From NCBI RefSeq assembly GCF_023343835.1, contig NC_064472.1:11523469-11587468 (forward strand): a stretch of 64,000 bases of DNA. The letters run 5' to 3'. The stretch is from Lagopus muta. Lineage: Eukaryota; Chordata; Aves; Galliformes; Phasianidae. Shown one piece after another: positions 63,299 through 64,000 of this stretch (position 1 is its first letter; every line of letters begins with the position of its first letter). The notes under the pieces are model-generated. The model was given only the letters and a program-made list of their open reading frames with translations. It made no database searches and was not told where the DNA came from. The position numbers and the translations under genes are program-made.

Positions 63299-63799
63299 GT
63301 CATAATTTCAGCTGGAATAGAATTGTTTTCTTCATAGGAGCTGAGACAGGATCAGGACAGCTGACTTACACTGGCAAAGGGATATTTATACTACATGAAA
63401 TGGTATGAAACTTCAAGCGGAAGGAATTTTGGAGGGGGTGGGAGTTCTTCTGGTTCTCTTCCACAACTTGGGTCCAGTTGGGCAGTGGGAAATGTCAAGC
63501 AATTCCTTGTGCCTCACTTGTTCTACACATTCATATATATATACACACATACAGTCATAACTATTTTCCTTTTCTATTAGTAAATAGTTTCTATCTCAAT
63601 CCACAAGCTCCACTTTGTTGTTGTTTTTTTTTTTTCCTTTTGCTTCTCTCCTCCATCCCCCTGGGAAGGTGGGAAGTGAGCAAATGCCTGTGTGGTGCTC
63701 AGTGATCTGCCATGTTGACCACAACACCTATCGACAGGGAGAGGGAAATGAGCAAATGGTTGTGCAGTGCTTAGCTGCCTGCTGGGTTAAACCACAGCA
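63299..63799 (-). mobile_element. LTR, minus orientation, with internal tandem duplication
   Basis: The plus-strand sequence starts TGTCATAATTTCAGCTGGAA and ends GCTGGGTTAAACCACAGCA, the reverse complement of the TGTGGTTTAGCCC...CAGCTGAAACCATGACA LTR family. The end nearest the element's 5' terminus is partly doubled: two ~65-bp segments with GAGCAAATG and a GTGCTCAGTGATCTGC / GTGCTTAGCTGCCTGC block lie in tandem between 63,665 and 63,799. It sits in the PRLR intron, in the same orientation as PRLR. Confidence 0.75.
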
Positions 63800-64000
63800 C
63801 CACCTCAACCATTCTGTTGTCTTTCTGTTTTCTGTTTTGTAATTCATTATATTAATTTCAGATCATTCAGTCCCTCTGTGAAGTTACAGTACAACAGACT
63901 TTTTTTGCCTTTTCTCTCTAACAGTGTTAACTGGCTACTAATCTAAAACAGGATCAGCAAATCTTAGACTTAACTCTGAATTTGTTATGCTAAGGAAACA
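63800..64000. other. Right edge of window, PRLR intron
   Basis: No exon, repeat family or RNA gene is recognised here. The remaining 5' PRLR exons must lie further right. Confidence 0.5.

Noticed and set aside
59901-64000. Search for the remaining PRLR domain 1 exons of the distal unit
   Set aside because: No sequence resembling the [14 protein letters not shown] or YVDVTY blocks was found on the minus strand; the region is CR1 and LTR sequence.

Overview
The window looks like bird genomic DNA, probably from a galliform (chicken or a close relative). It has many CR1 LINEs ending in ATTCTATG-type repeats, a Galluhop-like mariner, avian LTRs, compact vertebrate introns, and a prolactin receptor with a duplicated extracellular domain, which is a known bird trait. 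The gene order BRIX1 - DNAJC21 - AGXT2 - PRLR is the same as human 5p13; from established knowledge this block lies on chromosome Z in birds. Species and chromosome are inferred, since nothing could be searched.

Layout. 1-5 kb: nine exons of BRIX1 (+), a ribosome biogenesis factor whose first coding exon lies before the window, followed by its 3' flank. 5.7-22.4 kb: DNAJC21 (+), complete, 12 coding exons starting in a CpG island; introns 2-4 are filled with CR1 fragments and LTRs, including a solo LTR nested inside a CR1. 22.9-35.5 kb: AGXT2 (-), complete, 14 coding exons, convergent with DNAJC21 and starting in its own CpG island. 35.8-38.4 kb: three CR1 pieces. 38.4-47.0 kb: AT-rich DNA with few recognisable repeats, immediately 3' of PRLR and possibly its long 3' UTR. 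47.0-64 kb: PRLR (-), 5' partial: the second half of the distal ligand-binding unit, a complete proximal unit, the transmembrane exon, the Box 1 exon and the large cytoplasmic exon. A near full-length degenerate CR1 and two LTRs fill the intron at the right edge.

The genes share a neighbourhood, not a pathway. BRIX1 and DNAJC21 both act in 60S ribosome biogenesis, AGXT2 is a mitochondrial aminotransferase, and PRLR is a class I cytokine receptor. Exon boundaries were worked out by hand from splice signals, reading-frame phase and remembered vertebrate orthologues; all junctions given keep the frame. I found no evidence of a wholly new biological system. The most interesting points are the frame-neutral exon architecture of the PRLR duplication, the LTRs flanking DNAJC21 exon 3, the dated LTR-in-CR1 nesting, and several perfect inverted repeats, one carrying AATAAA on both strands.
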